Assembly (NCBI RefSeq): GCF_024611995.1
Contig: NZ_CP102509.1
Coordinates: 8,494,001-8,558,000, forward strand
Source: Streptomyces sp. NBC_00162
Lineage (GTDB): Bacteria; Actinomycetota; Actinomycetes; Streptomycetales; Streptomycetaceae
Direction of reading: 5' to 3'
DNA length: 64,000 bases
Position 1 is the stretch's first letter. The number at the start of each line of letters is the position of its first letter. Under the pieces are notes generated by a model that was given only the letters and a program-made list of their open reading frames with translations, was not told the DNA's origin and searched no databases. The position numbers and the translations under genes are program-made. Shown piece by piece: positions 1 through 8,178 of this stretch.

Positions 1-127
1 TCCGCCTTGAACCCGGCGGGATAGTGCTTCATCCCCACGGGGACTCCGTTCTCCTGGACCATCAAGATCCAAGTCTCTCCGGTGTCCAAAATCCGGGGTC
101 AGGGCCCCAAAGGGTGGTCCCCCTCCC

Positions 128-580
128 GCGCTCAACTTCGAGCCCGGCGCCTACAAGATCGACGTCCCCGGCAAGCCCTTGAACTGGAGCGCACCGCTCC
201 TGGCCAACGACGGCATCCGCCTGCGCGTATCTACATTCTTCAGCGCCCACCTGGACAACTGGCGCCTGTGCAACGTGACGGAGAACAACGGAGTCCTCGA
301 GGCGTCCCTGTGGAACTGGGGCAACGGCGGATGCGCGACCATCCCGGCGAACATCGCCAACCAGGAGCAGGCCTACCTGACGACGGCCATCTGCGGGGAG
401 GACGACCTCCAGCGGTTCTGCATCTACCGCGACGTACCCGGCAGCTCGAAGATCGGTGTGCAGAACAAGTGCACCGGCTCCATGATGGGCCACGACCGGT
501 ACGCGGACGGGGAGTTGATCCGCCAGTACTCCAACGGCAGGCAGGACGGTACGGGTACGTACCCCCTGACCGGAGTCTGA
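128..580 (+). CDS. hypothetical protein, 5' end unresolved
   Basis: An open frame ending in TGA at 578-580 gives a soluble, cysteine-containing product of about 150 residues with the motifs NWSAPLLANDGIRLRVS and SLWNWGNGG. Five cysteines suggest a secreted or disulfide-bonded protein. I do not recognise the family. No ATG or GTG with a ribosome site lies upstream in this frame, although the frame stays open back to about position 11. The real start is therefore either outside the window or lost through a frameshift or junction around 90-130. A perfect 11-bp hairpin follows the stop, which supports this being a real transcribed 3' end. Confidence 0.5.
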   Translation, partial: ALNFEPGAYKIDVPGKPLNWSAPLLANDGIRLRVSTFFSAHLDNWRLCNVTENNGVLEASLWNWGNGGCATIPANIANQEQAYLTTAICGEDDLQRFCIYRDVPGSSKIGVQNKCTGSMMGHDRYADGELIRQYSNGRQDGTGTYPLTGV

Positions 581-599
581 CGGCCCACACCCCGTGATC

Positions 600-643
600 G
601 GCCCCGCACGTGAACCCCCGACCTCCCGGTTCCGTGCGGGGCC
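600..643 (+). terminator. hairpin terminator after the first gene
   Basis: GGCCCCGCACG at 600-610 pairs perfectly with CGTGCGGGGCC at 633-643 across a 22-nt loop, 20 nt after the stop at 580. There is no U-tract, which is usual for Streptomyces terminators. Confidence 0.55.
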
Positions 644-837
644 CTCCGCGTCCCTACTCCGGTTCTGCCGGGTCAGGCGGCTGTGCCGAAACCGGAGCGG
701 TCGGCTCCATGGGTCCTTTGCATGATTCGCCATGGGTTTCGACGCCGTCAGCACCAACGCTTCCTACGACGGCTGCCGGGGCGGCGTACACACGCCCGGA
801 TCCCAGGATTAGCAACGGTCCAGTTAATCCTCGCGCC

Positions 838-885
838 GTCCACCCCTCGCGCCGGCTCCTCCTGGAGTCGGCGCGAGGGATGGAC
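838..885 (-). terminator. hairpin terminator of the protease-nuclease gene
   Basis: The arms at 838-859 and 864-885 form a stem of about 22 bp with two imperfect pairs and a 4-nt loop. It lies 18 nt beyond the stop codon of the leftward gene ending at 903, and nothing on the plus strand starts here. Confidence 0.65.
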
Positions 886-902
886 GGGACGGGATCGTCA
901 GG

Positions 903-3104
903 TCAGGGCCAGGCACCCGCGAAGTCGATCTGCTCGGCCCACTCCGGGTGGTCTATCAGCGGATTGCGGTTGCCTTGCATTTCGGCTATCGCCGCGTTGC
1001 GGTGCTGCTCGTAGATGCCCACCGGATTGTCCCTGTGCCAGTTCAGCAGCAGCTCAAGGCCGGCCCGCTGGAGTTCACGCGCCTCGTCGCCGATCTTGCC
1101 GGGGTAGCGGAGCAAGAAGTAGAGCGTCGCCCTGGCGACCGGCCCCTTGCCCTTCGAGGGCTCGAACTTACCCGGCTCCCGGCGCCCGCAGCCGTGCATA
1201 ACGACCTCGTCGAAGTCCGGGAAGTCGAAGTAGGGGATGTTTCCGCGGAAGCTGTTGCACGGGGGCTCGCAGGTGAAGAGATGGTGCAGGTCTCCGCGCA
1301 TCGGCTCCTTCTTGGCGAACCAGGACTGGGGTACGACGTGTTCGCAGTTGAAGGGCAGCGACGCCTCCAGGAGGTCGAGCTCGGCTTCGATGGCCTCCGG
1401 GCCGGGCGCACTCTCGTGGAGCATGAACTCCTGCCAGCGTCCGATCCGCGCGGCCTCCACCGCCGCGTCGGCCTCCATGAGCTCCTCCGGGGTGAAGCCC
1501 TTGCCCGAGTAGATGCCGTGGAGCTTCTCGTCAGGCTGCAGGTCCACCCACGGGTAGAGCAGACGCATCGGCTTGTACGCTGGCCGGCGCTCGTGCGTGG
1601 ACTCCAGGCGCTGGGTGAGCGCCAGGCGCAGGGCTGTGGGGTTGCCGGCGTGAATGCCCGCGTAGTAGGCGTCGCGTGCCGTCAGGTCCGCGGCCTCGTC
1701 GTAGTAGGGGCGGGCCCTGAAGGCCGCGAGGTTGACCAGGGCGGCTGCCAGGTCCCGCTCGGCGGGCGACTGACCGTCGATACTTCCGATCCCGGCCAGC
1801 GACCCGACGTACGAGGTGGTGGTCGCATGGTGCGCCGGTGCCGCAGCAGGTGATTCGGCCCGGGGCTGCAGGGCGTCGGCGTCGAGGCTGACGCTGATGT
1901 GCAGGGGGACGCTCCAGTGGACGGATCCTGCCGTGGCGGGCTGCTCACCGCTCCGGTCCATCGTGGTGTTCTGGGGCGCGGCGCCATTCATTCGGTCCGT
2001 CAGGACCGTCGGCGGCGAGACTTCCACGGGGTGCAGGGACGAGCCGGCCGCGAACAGCTCCGTCCGGAGCGACGCGGCAGCGCCGGACAGTGGGAACTGC
2101 TGGATCATGCCGAGGATGCGGCTGACCCGCACGCCCTCATTGGCCTTCCAGTCCACCCGGTGCTCTCCCATGCTCGGATGCCAGCGGGTTCCGTCGACGG
2201 CCAGCACGTTGCCGTCGCGGTCCTTGCGGGGAGCACCTGCGTGGTGCAGTGCCACGACCTCCCACTGGTCGTTGAGCACCGGAGCGCCCGAGGAGCCACG
2301 CGCCGTGTCGGCCGAGTAGTGCACGAAGTCGTCCAGCACGTCCACGATCTGGTTGTCCCGGAGAGCCAGCTGCTTGGGCTCGCCGTTGGGGTGCTGGATG
2401 ATGTTGACGAGTTCTCCGATGACGGCCTTGCCCTGAGCTTCCTTGAGCGGCAGTCTCCCGAAGGACGCCAGCGGCTGACCGTCCCGGGAGCGTTCGGAGA
2501 CCGCGACCACGGTGAAATCGAGGTCACGGTGGGTGACGAAGAAGCTCTGTGGATCGAGCTGGAACACGACCGGGACCTGCGGCCGCCCGTCCACGCCTGC
2601 CTGGAAGTTGAATTCGATGACTCCGGCGGCCGCCTCCTCGGCGGAGCCCAGCACGTGGTTGTTCGTCATCAGCAGTGAGGGGGACACCAGGAAACCGGTG
2701 CCGTGGTGGGACGACCCGGGACTCCGGACGGTTATTCGGCCGACCGAGCGGGCGGCGAGGAAACCGCCTTCGAGGTAGTCGATTCCGATGAGATCGTTGC
2801 GGCCCATGAACCGTTCGAGCACCAGTAGGTCGGTGCTGACCAGCTCGCGGTCCAGATCCAGGCTCGTACCGGTCGTGGCGGTCTCCGGTGTCCGCTCGAT
2901 CGCTGTGGCCATGGCCCAGTCGACGCCCAGACGGTTCAGCCTGTTGTTGACCCGTTCCTGGGTGTCGGCATAGAGGATGCCGTGCTGCTCGAGCGCTTCC
3001 ATGTGGCCGTCACGCTCCGCGGTACGGGTTGCGTAGCGCCGACCGGCATCCTCCACCTGCTCCAGGAAACCCGTGTCGACGTGTGACAACTGCTCCACTG
3101 TCAT
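903..3104 (-). CDS. trypsin-like serine protease fused to EndA/NucM-type nuclease
   Basis: This 733-residue protein carries two enzymes. A trypsin-like protease domain spans roughly residues 150-330, with the catalytic His in LLMTNNHVLG, Asp in HRDLDFTVVAV and Ser in ADTARGSSGAPV. After a variable linker, a C-terminal endonuclease I (EndA/NucM) domain covers about 560-725: NCEHVVPQSWF, MRGDLHHLF and a late NAAIAEMQGNRNPLIDHPEW motif supply the expected His, metal-binding Asn and Glu. There is no signal peptide or membrane segment, so it should act in the cytoplasm or need special export. I chose the ATG at 3104 because GAGGAG lies 9 nt upstream; a GTG at 3128 is possible. It stands alone, followed by a strong terminator. 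Domain calls are by motif; the biological role (defence effector, toxin or scavenging enzyme) is inference. Confidence 0.85.
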   Translation of the reverse strand: MTVEQLSHVDTGFLEQVEDAGRRYATRTAERDGHMEALEQHGILYADTQERVNNRLNRLGVDWAMATAIERTPETATTGTSLDLDRELVSTDLLVLERFMGRNDLIGIDYLEGGFLAARSVGRITVRSPGSSHHGTGFLVSPSLLMTNNHVLGSAEEAAAGVIEFNFQAGVDGRPQVPVVFQLDPQSFFVTHRDLDFTVVAVSERSRDGQPLASFGRLPLKEAQGKAVIGELVNIIQHPNGEPKQLALRDNQIVDVLDDFVHYSADTARGSSGAPVLNDQWEVVALHHAGAPRKDRDGNVLAVDGTRWHPSMGEHRVDWKANEGVRVSRILGMIQQFPLSGAAASLRTELFAAGSSLHPVEVSPPTVLTDRMNGAAPQNTTMDRSGEQPATAGSVHWSVPLHISVSLDADALQPRAESPAAAPAHHATTTSYVGSLAGIGSIDGQSPAERDLAAALVNLAAFRARPYYDEAADLTARDAYYAGIHAGNPTALRLALTQRLESTHERRPAYKPMRLLYPWVDLQPDEKLHGIYSGKGFTPEELMEADAAVEAARIGRWQEFMLHESAPGPEAIEAELDLLEASLPFNCEHVVPQSWFAKKEPMRGDLHHLFTCEPPCNSFRGNIPYFDFPDFDEVVMHGCGRREPGKFEPSKGKGPVARATLYFLLRYPGKIGDEARELQRAGLELLLNWHRDNPVGIYEQHRNAAIAEMQGNRNPLIDHPEWAEQIDFAGAWP

Positions 3105-3394
3105 CTCGGCTCGCCTCCTCGGCGGCACTCTTCCGCGCTCAGATGTCGGATTTCCTCCCCCATTTCAGTATGGGCACAGGGCCTGGGGTGCCGCTCAGCC
3201 GAACAGCGGGACGCTCCGGAGTGGTTGTTGCGTCAATCTTTGAACTGTCTCCGATTTCGGGATGACGGCGATTTCGCTGCTGCCCCGGCACCCGAGCCGT
3301 TGCGCGGGATGCTTCGTCTGGTCACAGAGTGGTTGAGACCACTTGCCCCGTGTATAAGTCATTCTGGCCTCCGCCCAGTTGTGTGCTCGACGTG

Positions 3395-3660
3395 ATGCCG
3401 ACCCGCATCCGCCGCGGCGCTCCCGGTCTGGCCGCCAGGTGGCCGGCCTACTTCGTGGCTTTCGACGTGTTGCAGCTGGACGGGGTGGAGCTCCTGGCGC
3501 GCCCGTACCCGGAGCGCCGCGCACTCCTCGAGGAGTTGTTCACCGGGCACGGCCTGACGGCCCCAGCCCCGTGGACCCTGTGCCCGATGACCACGGACCT
3601 GGCCAAGGCACGCGAGTGGCTGGAGTCCTGGACGGATGTGTCCGGAGTCGAGGGCATCGT
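3395..3660 (+). pseudogene. ATP-dependent DNA ligase fragment
   Basis: About 85 residues match the adenylation-domain region of actinobacterial ATP-dependent DNA ligases (LigC/LigD type): YFVAFDVLQLDGVELL, then PYPERRALLEELF and TDVSGVEGIV. The nick-sensing lysine region and the OB fold are both absent. The frame stops matching exactly at GVEGIV, where the next codons belong to a MerR regulator. The sequence is thus an internal slice of the ligase left by a deletion. It cannot encode an active ligase. Confidence 0.7.
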
Positions 3661-4082
3661 CAGGTCGCCGAGGCGGCCGGGGTGAACGTGCAGACGCTGC
3701 GCTACTACGAGCGGCGGGGCCTGCTGGCCGAGCCGGAACGCAGCAACGGCGGACACCGCCTGTACGGCGAGGACGCGGTGACCGCGCTGCGGGTGATCAA
3801 GGCCGCGCAGCGGCTCGGCTTCCCCTGGAAGAAGTCGCCGAACTGCTCGAGGCCGGCCGCCATCGCCACGGCCGCCCCGTCGCCGGGCTCCAGGAGCGCG
3901 CCTCGGCCAAGCTCGCCGAGGTCGACGCGAAGATCGCCGACCTCACCACCATCCGCACCGCCCTGGCCACCGCGGTCGAGGCGGGCTGCGACGACCTGAC
4001 CGTGTGCGCGTCCAGCGCCTGCTGTCCCATTCCCTTCACCGACCTTGCCGAGGAGAACCGCCATGCCGGACCCTGCTGCTGA
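3661..4082 (+). pseudogene. MerR-family metal-responsive regulator, 5'-truncated and frameshifted
   Basis: The frame opens inside the MerR DNA-binding domain (AEAAGVNVQTLRYYERRG) without the initiator and first few residues, and continues through LLAEPERSNGGHRLYG. Near 3828 the frame breaks: adding one C to a CCCC run restores LGFPLEEVAELLEAG. The dimerisation helix and the cysteine-rich tail (CDDLTVCASSACCPI, then HAGPCC) follow. That tail is typical of the heavy-metal-responsive MerR group. The frameshift may be a sequencing error, but the missing N-terminus, fused to ligase sequence, looks like a real deletion. The gene overlaps the next one by 20 nt. Confidence 0.75.
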
Positions 4083-4377
4083 CCCCCACTCCCACAAGGC
4101 CCCCAAGGCGCTTGCGGGTCTGGCCGCTCTGGCCTGCGTGGCGTGCTGCGCGCTGCCCGTCCTGATCGCCGCGGGCGTCCTGGGGGCCGGCGCGGGTGCG
4201 GTGGTGGGCTGGCTGCCCGCCCTCGCCGTGGTCCTGGCCGTGCTCGCCGGCGGGACATGGTGGCTCGGACAGCGCCGCCGCTCCTGCTCTTGCGGCACGA
4301 AGAGCACAGGTGAGGGCGGGTGCGGCTGCCAGAAGGATGCCGACCCGCTGAAGATCACGAGCGGGGGCCGTCGATAG
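4063..4377 (+). CDS. small cysteine-rich membrane protein (MerT-like)
   Basis: A 104-residue protein with two predicted membrane helices (about 24-48 and 52-68). The first contains VACCALPVL, a vicinal cysteine pair like the metal-relay pair of MerT mercury transporters. The C-terminal tail adds CSCG and GCGCQ. The ATG at 4063 has GAGGAG 8 nt upstream and overlaps the end of merR, as expected for translational coupling. Family knowledge suggests thiol-reactive metal uptake or resistance; the substrate is not visible. With merR truncated upstream, its normal regulation is probably lost. Confidence 0.7.
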   Translation: MPDPAADPHSHKAPKALAGLAALACVACCALPVLIAAGVLGAGAGAVVGWLPALAVVLAVLAGGTWWLGQRRRSCSCGTKSTGEGGCGCQKDADPLKITSGGRR

Positions 4378-4388
4378 GGTTCGCCGGT

Positions 4389-4724
4389 ATGACTGTCGCT
4401 CGTTCCGTTGCCCTGTTCGCCGTTGCCGCCCTCTTTGAGATCGGCGGGGCCTGGCTGGTGTGGCAGGGCATCCGCGAGCACAAGGGCTGGGTGTGGATCG
4501 GCGCCGGCGTCATCGCGCTGGGCCTGTACGGGGTGGTGGCCACCTTCCAGTCCGACGACAACTTCGGCCGCATTCTTGCCGCGTACGGCGGGATCTTCGT
4601 CGCCGGATCCATCGCCTGGGGCATGGTCGCCGACGGCTACCGCCCTGACCGCTACGACGTCATCGGCGCCCTGGTCTGCCTCGCGGGCATGGCCGTGATC
4701 ATGTACGCGCCCCGCGGGAACTGA
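4389..4724 (+). CDS. YnfA/UPF0060-family membrane protein
   Basis: A 111-residue protein with four hydrophobic segments. It starts [20 protein letters not shown], the characteristic YnfA opening with a conserved E-I-G-G, and carries [16 protein letters not shown] and the late helix [14 protein letters not shown]. YnfA proteins are SMR-like four-helix membrane proteins, in some cases linked to small-molecule efflux; function here is by family only. It starts 11 nt after the MerT-like gene and probably shares its transcript, a pairing that fits a metal or toxicant resistance cassette. Confidence 0.85.
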   Translation: MTVARSVALFAVAALFEIGGAWLVWQGIREHKGWVWIGAGVIALGLYGVVATFQSDDNFGRILAAYGGIFVAGSIAWGMVADGYRPDRYDVIGALVCLAGMAVIMYAPRGN

Positions 4725-4754
4725 CCCCGCCCGGCCGTCCCGGACCGCTTGACG

Positions 4755-4967
4755 TCAGCCCACCGTGATCGTCTGCTGACTCCCGTCAGGCAACGTGCAG
4801 GTGGAGGCCCTGTACGGGTTCTCCTTGACCTGTCCACCAGCGGCCGCGCACTCTTCCCCGGTGATGGTCGGAGACGCGGCGGCCTGAGCGCTGACAGCAC
4901 CGACCGCGCTCGCGCCGGCCAGGGCGGCTGCAGCCAAGGCGAGGCCCAGCATTCTTCTCATACGCAT
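4755..4967 (-). CDS. small secreted protein, hypothetical
   Basis: A 70-residue precursor with a clear signal peptide: MRMRRMLGLALAAAALAG followed by an AQA-A type cleavage region near residue 30. The mature part is only about 40 residues with two cysteines, in EECAAAGG and STCTLPDG, probably one disulfide. AGAGGAGGAAG precedes the ATG at 4967. The gene converges on the YnfA gene with a 30-nt gap. Similar short secreted proteins are common in Streptomyces without known function. Confidence 0.7.
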   Translation of the reverse strand: MRMRRMLGLALAAAALAGASAVGAVSAQAAASPTITGEECAAAGGQVKENPYRASTCTLPDGSQQTITVG

Positions 4968-5347
4968 GACTTCCTCCTCTCAGGCGCCCCCGTTCGGCCC
5001 TTTCAAGGACAAGTCTCGGGCCGACAACGCCCTCCTCCTCAGCATGGGCGATGCACAGGAGGCCCGCGAGGCGAGTCGCGCGCCGCAACAGGGATCCGGT
5101 CGAGGGCCAGTGCGGGAGTCACCCGGAGCGCAAGGCTGGCAGGCGCTCCGCCTGATGGGCGTCGCGGATTCTTCACTGGTTCGGCGGCGGGTGTTTCACC
5201 AGCGTGCGGGGGCGTTGAGTTGGGGCGTGTCGTTTGTGTAGTGCAGGCGTGTGCCGTTTCGCGGATGGACGGCATGGCGCGCCTGTAGGGCCCTTGACCT
5301 ACGGTCGCCCGGGGGCTGACCGCCACCAGCGTGCAGCGCTCGCGCGC
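4968..5347. other. intergenic, no supported gene
   Basis: 380 bases upstream of the small secreted gene and beyond the 3' end of the helicase remnant. Open frames here have no recognisable motif or ribosome site. The promoter of the secreted protein gene should lie at the left edge, but I could not pick out a clear -10/-35 pair. Confidence 0.5.
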
Positions 5348-5965
5348 CTACTGCGCCCATTCCACGCCCAGCTCGGCGAGCGCGGCAAGCTGCGCCGCGT
5401 CGTGCCGGTCGCGGCGCGCCTTCTGGTTGCCGATCCAGATTCCGGTGCGGTGTTCGGTGCCGTCGGGGAGCCGTTCGACGACGGCGCGCCCCGGCAGGGC
5501 GCCTTCCCGTGCGATGTACTGCTGGAGGGCCTGGAGGCCTTTCTGGAAGGCTTCGCCGCCCGCGCGCGGCCCGGACGCCGTAGCCTTCATCGCCGCCGCC
5601 CTGCGGGCCCGCCCGACCGCCTGCGGCTTGACGCCGTGTGCGGCGAGTCGGTGTTGCTGTTCGTCGTTGAGCCGGTTCCAGTTGCGTCGTTGGGTGGCGA
5701 GCCATCGTCCGACGTCCTCGCCGTGCCGGGTGACACCGGGGACGACAGCGGTCAGACGCGCCCCGTCGTCGAGGAGCTGGGTGAGGTAGGCGTAGTGGCG
5801 TTGCCAGTCGACGGTCCACCCGAGCGTCCGCGGGTTCCAGTCGGGGTCGATGGCGGCGAGCGCGGCGGCCCGCTGCTGCGCCCGGTCGGGGTTCTTGCCG
5901 AGTCCGCCGGGCCGGCGGATGTTGGTCAGCCACTGCCCGACGGCGATGCCGAGGCTGGTGGCATG
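5348..5965 (-). pseudogene. C-terminal remnant of a helicase with helicase-associated repeats
   Basis: About 200 residues made of repeated helicase-associated (HA, PF03457-type) modules, each with a G-x-W-L/I signature: GIAVGQWLTNIRR, EDVGRWLATQRRNW and RTGIWIGNQKARRD. The TAG at 5348-5350 is the natural end. Streptomyces carries large DEAD/DEAH-type helicases ending in such arrays; here the whole motor is missing. The frame remains open for another 1.5 kb upstream, but that extension does not resemble coding sequence and overlaps two plus-strand genes. Confidence 0.7.
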
Positions 5966-5973
5966 CCGGGGGG

Positions 5974-6153
5974 CGGCTCGGCGAGGTCGCCGCGATCGAA
6001 GCCAGCCTCGCCGCCGCCGAGCAGAAGCTCGCCGCCATGCGCGACCTCGCCACCCGGCACACCACCGTCCACCTGGGCATGCCCGATTTCCGCAGCGTCG
6101 TCGCGCGCATCGACCCCGAGCAGCGAAACGAGGGTGCGAAGCAGCAGTCCTGA
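5974..6153 (+). pseudogene. C-terminal fragment of an unknown helical protein
   Basis: Sixty residues with a coiled-coil look (EASLAAAEQKLAAMRDLA), then VHLGMPDFRSVVARIDPEQR and a TGA at 6151-6153. No start precedes it, and the sequence abuts the oppositely oriented helicase remnant. It resembles the tail of a recombinase or coiled-coil protein, but I cannot name it. Confidence 0.35.
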
Positions 6154-6169
6154 GCACTACAACGAGGGG

Positions 6170-6652
6170 ATGACCGTCTTCCTCTGTTCCCAGTGCGGCA
6201 CCGCGATCACGCCGGAGCTGGCCGAGCGTGCCACCGTCTCTGACATCTCCGACGACGAGCGCGACCGGGACAAGGAGACACGCCCACCTTCCACCGTCCC
6301 ACGGGGCCACTACGTGATCGTTCCCGGGCCCTGGGGACCTCCCTACATCGTGCAGGACGATCAGGAGGACCCCAAGCCCGCTCAGTCGCGCGGACCTGTG
6401 GTCTGCCGTGAAGAAGGCTTCGTCATCGCGGCCGGCACGCGACACACAGTGCTGGTGCATCCCGACGACGCTGCCGATATCCAGCCCCTGCCCAACTGGG
6501 AGAACAGCAACGGGTGCTGCGGACCGACAGGCGACGAGGGGCTCAACCGCGCCTGCCCCTGCGGCGCTCCCGTCGCTACCCTCGCGGACGACTGCTTCGG
6601 GCCCTACGAACTGCACCTCGACCCCGTCCGGACCTACGCGTTCTCCCAGTGA
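6170..6652 (+). CDS. hypothetical protein with two cysteine clusters
   Basis: A 160-residue soluble protein. It begins MTVFLCSQCGTAIT, a CxxC knuckle, and ends with a second cysteine-rich region, NGCCGPTGDEGLNRACPCG, followed by FGPYELHLDP. The paired cysteine motifs suggest zinc binding. Similar proteins occur in many Streptomyces without assigned function. A GAGGGG ribosome site directly abuts the ATG. The body contains a proline-rich stretch around residues 45-60 (GPWGPPYIVQDD). It is a lone intact gene between two pieces of debris. Confidence 0.7.
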   Translation: MTVFLCSQCGTAITPELAERATVSDISDDERDRDKETRPPSTVPRGHYVIVPGPWGPPYIVQDDQEDPKPAQSRGPVVCREEGFVIAAGTRHTVLVHPDDAADIQPLPNWENSNGCCGPTGDEGLNRACPCGAPVATLADDCFGPYELHLDPVRTYAFSQ

Positions 6653-6715
6653 GACCGCGAAGCGCGCGTGGACGATGCACTCGACACGCCCGGCGGAGCG
6701 AGTCCACCCAACTTC

Positions 6716-6739
6716 TTCACGACTACTTTCCGTCGTGAA
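6716..6739. repeat. short inverted repeat beside the ISL3 remnant
   Basis: TTCACGAC at 6716-6723 and GTCGTGAA at 6732-6739 form a perfect 8-bp inverted repeat with an 8-nt loop. It lies between the CxxC gene and the ISL3 transposase fragment and could be a terminator or an old IS end. Confidence 0.35.
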
Positions 6740-6796
6740 ATCCAGCTCGCAGACGGGCCTGTCACTGAGCTGGGCTAGTTCGGATAAGACTGCTCC

Positions 6797-7450
6797 CACC
6801 GCCTGGGCCTGGCCCTGAACACCGTCAAACGCTACGCCCGGATGCCCGAACCCCAGGCCCTGCGTATCGCCCCCACCTACCGGCCCACCCTCGTCGGCCC
6901 CTACCGCGACCACCTCCGCGCACGGCGCCGGACCGACCCCGCCGTGCCCGTCACCCACCTGCTGCGGGAGATCCGAGAGCTGGGCTACACCGGCAGCGCC
7001 AACCTGCTGGTCCGCTACCTCAACCAGGGCCGCGCCGAAGGCGACCGCCCCGTCACCACCCCGCGCCACGCCAGCCGCCTCCTGCTCACCGACCCCGAGA
7101 ATCTGTGCCCGAAGGAAACGACCCTGCTGGAGAAGATCGCCGCGGCCTGCCCGGAGATGACCGCGCTCACCGATCTCGTACGCGGCTTCGCCGCCCTGCT
7201 GAAGCCGGCCGACGGCAACGACGCCAAACTCACCGAGTGGATCGCCACCGCCCGCGCCATCGACCTGCCCTACCTGCGCAGTCTCACCAACGGCCTCGAA
7301 ATCGACCGGGCCGCTGTCGACGCCGGCCTCACCTTGCCCTACCACAACGGCCGCACCGAAGGCGTCAACACCCGCACCAAGAGGATCATGAGACAGATGC
7401 ACGGACGCGCCGGATTCGACCTCCTCCGTCACCGCATCCTCCTACCGTGA
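6797..7450 (+). pseudogene. ISL3-family transposase, C-terminal part
   Basis: About 215 residues of the C-terminal half of an ISL3-type DDE transposase. Recognisable pieces are LALNTVKRYAR, LVRGFAALLKPADGND, LRSLTNGLEIDRAAVDAGL and the near-terminal GRTEGVNTRTKRIMRQMHG, which contains the catalytic Glu region. The N-terminal zinc-finger and the first Asp regions are absent; sequence before 6797 does not match. The natural TGA is present at 7448-7450. Confidence 0.8.
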
Positions 7451-7585
7451 CGGCTACCTGGCGTCACCACCGACTACGGGACAGAGCCACTGTGCGAGGT
7501 GAACAGGTCACAGAGGCCTCGCCCTCGACCTGCCCGGCGACTCTGCCCCCGATTCCGCGGTAGACGAGTAATTCCGAAGTGCTGG

Positions 7586-7680
7586 TCAGTGGTCGTAGGC
7601 GATGAGTGATCGGGTGATGGGTGTTCCGTTGGCCCGGTTGTGCCAGGTGGCTGCGGTCAGGGCGAGGATGTGTTGGGGTC
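7586..7680 (-). pseudogene. 3' tip of an IS982-like transposase
   Basis: On the minus strand about 30 residues read HILALTAATWHNRANG and TRSLIAYDH before a TGA at 7586-7588. This is the typical C-terminus of IS982-type transposases of Streptomyces. The rest is gone; the neighbouring 7673-7690 segment is a TTGGGG-CCCCAA palindrome that may mark the break. Confidence 0.6.
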
Positions 7681-7736
7681 AAGGCCCCAACGCCCGACTC
7701 GAATGTCGGCCCACCGGCCAGCCGGCCGTGGTCGAC

Positions 7737-8098
7737 TTACGTGACGTGTTCAACGCGATCCGGCAGCAGGGCGGGATCGGCTGACGTCGGGTCGCCGGGG
7801 AGCCGGACGTCCACCTCGTTCCGGTCATCCGCAGGGTTGTGGATCACGATGATCCCGATCACTCCGAGCCCGACGTTCTCCATGTCGCAGATGGAGTGGT
7901 CGTGGTAGAGCCAGACACCCGCCGGCGCCAGCCTTGACTCGGCGGCCGCCGCGCGATCCATACGGGCCAGGCGGTTCCACGAGCGTTTCTGGCGCCTTGC
8001 CAGCCGTTCCCCGGGATGTCGGGGAATTCCACGAAAGCCTCACCCGTTCGGCTTGATTCCTTGACCGCCGGGCGAGGCATGAACGGGGCGCCTGCCAC
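7737..8098 (-). pseudogene. multicopper oxidase C-terminal fragments in several frames
   Basis: Two pieces of a cupredoxin domain can be read on the minus strand in different frames: FMPRPAVKESSRTGEAFVEF with PDIPGN around 8010-8095, and GVWLYHDHSICDMENVGLG with VIGIIVIHNP around 7840-7935. The second holds the HxH copper motif typical of multicopper oxidases and nitrite reductases. Frames change at least once between them, and the upstream domains are absent. This is a decayed copper oxidase, not a working gene. Confidence 0.65.
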
Positions 8099-8178
8099 CG
8101 CCGAGTCTCCGCACCGCCCATCCTGGCCAACACCGGATACGTGTCCGGTAAGCCTCCCGCGTCCGAACGGAGTTTCCG

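Noticed and set aside
93..110. GGGGTCAGGGCCCC-like palindrome, with a similar one at 7673-7690
   Set aside because: Possibly paired IS ends, but the two copies differ and no element boundaries could be matched to them.
5348..7432. A 694-codon minus-strand open frame
   Set aside because: Only the last 200 residues are helicase-like; the rest lies antisense to the CxxC gene and the ISL3 remnant and is a GC-rich shadow.
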